A stretch of DNA of 9,199 nt from Oscillospiraceae bacterium (GTDB lineage: Bacteria > Bacillota > Clostridia > Oscillospirales > Oscillospiraceae). The notes beneath the pieces were generated by a model that saw only the letters and a list, made by a program, of their open reading frames with translations, had not been told where the DNA came from and made no database searches. This document shows positions 7,524 through 9,199 of the stretch, piece after piece. Numbering within the stretch: the first letter of the stretch is position 1; the number at the start of each line of letters is the position of its first letter. Where the stretch lies: contig WQRL01000045.1 of the NCBI GenBank assembly GCA_009786775.1, positions 1-9,199 of the forward strand, written 5' to 3'. The position numbers and the translations under genes are program-made.

Positions 7524-7557
7524 GACATTGGTAGAGTACGAAGTTTCTGGAGAGCAC

Positions 7558-7920
7558 ATGGATATACTTATTACAAACAACCCTATGGTGCACAAGTACT
7601 GCGATGGCGAATTCCGCATAGAGTTTCTCGACGACACTCTCACCGGGATACTCTTGCACGTTAGGGATTTAATTCACAAAGGGCACACTTTGCTGACACA
7701 CCCGCTCTCAGGCAGCATCAAGCCCAATGAAACCCCATATAAATCAGTTATTCTCTCCGCAAAATGCGGCAATACTGATGAGCGGTCTGTACGGATTATC
7801 GGAGAGTGTATTTTGGTTGCGCAAAAATTTAACCCAAGAGACATACCCGAGTATATGCTCAAAGACATGCAAGTCGTCGATTATTCCCTAATCCGCTCGG
7901 CTATTGACGCACGAAACTGA
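7558..7920 (+). CDS. grdX: GrdX family protein of the glycine/sarcosine/betaine reductase operon
   Basis: A 120-residue cytoplasmic protein of unknown biochemical role that is typically found at the head of grd operons. It carries the hallmark conserved block GHTLLTHPLSGSIKPNETPY (42-61), starts with the expected DILITNNPMV, and has no signal peptide or membrane segment. The ATG at 7558 is chosen because GGAG at 7549-7552 lies 5 nt upstream and the protein then begins like its relatives. A longer reading from TTG at 7495 would start on the predicted -35 box and add 21 unrelated residues. It is followed after 92 bp by grdE in the same direction. Family assignment is firm from motif and context; function is not known, though a role in assembling or regulating the reductase is possible. 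Confidence 0.9.
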   Translation: MDILITNNPMVHKYCDGEFRIEFLDDTLTGILLHVRDLIHKGHTLLTHPLSGSIKPNETPYKSVILSAKCGNTDERSVRIIGECILVAQKFNPRDIPEYMLKDMQVVDYSLIRSAIDARN

Positions 7921-7929
7921 TGCCTCGCC

Positions 7930-7946
7930 TGCCGGCTGTGCCGGCG
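7930..7946 (+). repeat. GC-rich hairpin between grdX and grdE
   Basis: GCCGGC at 7931-7936 and 7940-7945 form a perfect 6-bp stem with a 3-nt loop, extended by a T-G pair. It starts 10 bases after the grdX stop and is not followed by a T-tract, so it is unlikely to be an efficient terminator. A competing stem GCTGT (7935-7939) with ACAGC (7948-7952) overlaps it. It could protect or delimit the upstream message, or attenuate partly. Confidence 0.5.
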
Positions 7947-7998
7947 TACAGCAAGCAGAGCACTAAATAGAAGTAATTTTCACCATACACTTATACCT

Positions 7999-8015
7999 AA
8001 GGAGGGCTAGATTTG
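7999..8015 (+). promoter_or_regulatory. Strong ribosome binding site with TTG start for grdE
   Basis: AAGGAGGG (7999-8006) is a near-perfect Shine-Dalgarno match placed 6 nt before TTG (8013-8015). No in-frame ATG lies close by, and the following residues KLEVGYIQIRDIQF match the beginning of GrdE proteins, so TTG is the start. Confidence 0.85.
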
Positions 8016-9199
8016 AAGCTAGAAGTCGGATATATCCAGATTCGGGATATTCAGTTTGCAGAAAAAGCAGAAGTCAAAGGCGGCGTTTTGTATGTAAACG
8101 CGAAGGAACTTGAAGACCTGGTGCTGGACGACGAGCGCCTCGCCGCCGTCAGTTTCAGCATCGCAAGGCCAGGCGAGAGTGTACGCATAACGCCTGTAAA
8201 AGATGTCATCGAACCGAGAGCCAAAGTGGAAGGCCCCGGAGACATATTCCCAGGAGTCATTTCCAAAGTAGACACTGTTGGTTCTGGCAAAACCCATGTT
8301 TTGAAAGGCGCAGCCATCGTCACAGTCGGTAAAATCGTCGGTTTCCAAGAAGGAATAATCGACATGACCGGACCGGGCGCAGATTATACGCCATTTTCCA
8401 AAACAAACAACTTGGTGGCAAACCTCACACCCCGTGACGGCCTAAGCGCTTACGAATACGAAGCCGCCGCCAGAAAGGCCGGCCTCATGCTGGCTTACAG
8501 CCTCGGCAAACTTGGGGTAACGCTAACCCCCGACGAGGTAAAAACACATGATTTCCCATCTCTTGTAGAGGGCATAAAGAAGTTCCCTGACTTGCCCCGC
8601 GTAGGCTATGTGCAGATGCTCCAGAGCCAAGGGCTGCTGCATGACACCTATGTCTACGGAGTTGATATGAAGCAATCTATCACAACCATCCTCAGCCCGA
8701 CTGAAACCATGGACGGCGCCATAATAAGCGGCAACTGCGTTTCAGCCTGCGACAAAAACACCACTTATCACCATCAAAACAACCCCGTAGTTGAGGATTT
8801 GTTCGCCGAGCATGGCAAAACCCTCAACTTTGCGGCAATGATTATAACAAATGAAAATGTTTATCTAGCTGATAAAGTGCGCTCCTCGGACTGGACTGCA
8901 AAACTAGTTGACATGCTGGATCTTGATGGTGTAATAATCTCCCAGGAGGGATTTGGCAATCCTGATACAGACCTCATAATGAACTGCAAGAAAATTGAAG
9001 CCACAGGCACCCGCACTGTCATCATCACAGATGAATATGCAGGCCGCGAGGGCACTTCGCAGTCCTTAGCCGATGCCGACCCGAGTGCTGATGCCCTGGT
9101 CACAGGCGGTAATGCAAATCAGGTCATCACTTTACCCAAGCTCGACAAGGTTATAGGCACACTTGAATATACAGAGAAAATTGCTGGCGGGTTTGCTGG
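8013..9199 (+). CDS. grdE: Glycine/sarcosine/betaine reductase component B proprotein GrdE, C-terminus cut by window edge
   Basis: Precursor of the two smaller subunits of the substrate-binding component B. Together with the selenoprotein GrdB, component B binds the amine substrate and passes a carboxymethyl group to selenoprotein GrdA. The window shows 395 codons; relatives have about 430 residues, so only some 30 are missing. The first part carries VTVGKIVGFQEGIIDMTGPG and YTPFSKTNNLV. The processing site is at SGNCVSACDKNTTYHH: the family cleaves itself between Asn241 and Cys242, turning the Cys into an N-terminal pyruvoyl group for substrate binding. GrdE itself needs no selenocysteine and no in-frame UGA is seen. 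The start is TTG at 8013 with a very strong ribosome site. Sarcosine (GrdG) and betaine (GrdI) versions are close relatives; grdX directly upstream favours grdE, but the missing partner genes would decide. Confidence 0.93.
   Translation, partial: MKLEVGYIQIRDIQFAEKAEVKGGVLYVNAKELEDLVLDDERLAAVSFSIARPGESVRITPVKDVIEPRAKVEGPGDIFPGVISKVDTVGSGKTHVLKGAAIVTVGKIVGFQEGIIDMTGPGADYTPFSKTNNLVANLTPRDGLSAYEYEAAARKAGLMLAYSLGKLGVTLTPDEVKTHDFPSLVEGIKKFPDLPRVGYVQMLQSQGLLHDTYVYGVDMKQSITTILSPTETMDGAIISGNCVSACDKNTTYHHQNNPVVEDLFAEHGKTLNFAAMIITNENVYLADKVRSSDWTAKLVDMLDLDGVIISQEGFGNPDTDLIMNCKKIEATGTRTVIITDEYAGREGTSQSLADADPSADALVTGGNANQVITLPKLDKVIGTLEYTEKIAGGFA

Larger units (their letters stand above)
7304..7557. other. 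Divergent intergenic region between phn and grd operons
   Basis: These 254 bases separate the starts of the two divergent operons. They hold one predicted promoter in each direction (7339-7367 minus, 7495-7523 plus) and a palindrome at 7348-7365. The middle part, about 7370-7490, is AT-rich and shows no gene, RNA gene or clear terminator. Confidence 0.7.

Noticed and set aside
7495..7557. Longer grdX reading starting at TTG 7495
   Set aside because: The TTG coincides with the predicted -35 box, has no ribosome site, and adds residues unlike GrdX; ATG 7558 has GGAG upstream and the expected N-terminus.
7524..7557. Glycine riboswitch ahead of grdX
   Set aside because: The predicted leader is only about 28 nt and no glycine aptamer core is visible in the 254-bp region.
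8019..8365. Minus-strand frames of 104-109 aa opposite grdE
   Set aside because: Antisense shadows of a well-conserved grdE reading frame.
1..9199. tRNA, rRNA, CRISPR array or transposase genes
   Set aside because: None recognised on either strand; the only repeat of note is the 1441-1586 element, which encodes nothing.

Overview
The window looks like chromosome from an anaerobic, amino-acid-fermenting member of the Bacillota, most likely a clostridium. The main reason is the grdX-grdE pair, which opens a glycine/sarcosine/betaine reductase operon. That selenoenzyme system is typical of Stickland-fermenting clostridia. Strong GGAGG-type ribosome sites, a lipoprotein-type binding protein and the use of TTG and GTG starts fit this. 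No 16S rRNA or other phylogenetic marker is present, so the placement is inference.

Layout. Positions 1-1242 (minus) hold tagaturonate reductase (uxaB), cut by the left edge, with its own promoter near 1354-1383 and a leader carrying a perfect 9-bp inverted repeat. Positions 1243-1679 are non-coding. They also contain a striking 146-bp element with 40-bp imperfect inverted arms (1441-1586) and a terminator for the next operon (1620-1660). Positions 1680-7303 (minus) are one tight five-gene operon for 2-aminoethylphosphonate (AEP). In transcription order it is binding lipoprotein, ATPase, fused double permease, phosphonoacetaldehyde hydrolase (phnX), AEP:pyruvate aminotransferase (phnW). Genes overlap by 4 bp or sit 4-12 bp apart. 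Positions 7304-7557 are a divergent promoter region. Positions 7558-9199 (plus) carry grdX and the start of grdE, which is cut by the right edge.

How it works together. The ABC transporter is inferred to import AEP. PhnW moves its amino group to pyruvate, giving L-alanine and phosphonoacetaldehyde. PhnX then splits the C-P bond, releasing acetaldehyde and phosphate. On the other strand, GrdE belongs to the substrate-binding component of a reductase that turns glycine (or sarcosine or betaine) into acetyl phosphate. Alanine is a classical Stickland electron donor and glycine an acceptor, so the divergent pair could be metabolically linked; that link is inference. uxaB belongs to hexuronate (pectin sugar) breakdown and appears separate, being insulated by the terminator and its own promoter.

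All families here are known. The least explained items are the 1441-1586 inverted-repeat element, the repeated CATGTTGC motif at uxaB, and the palindrome inside the phn promoter.
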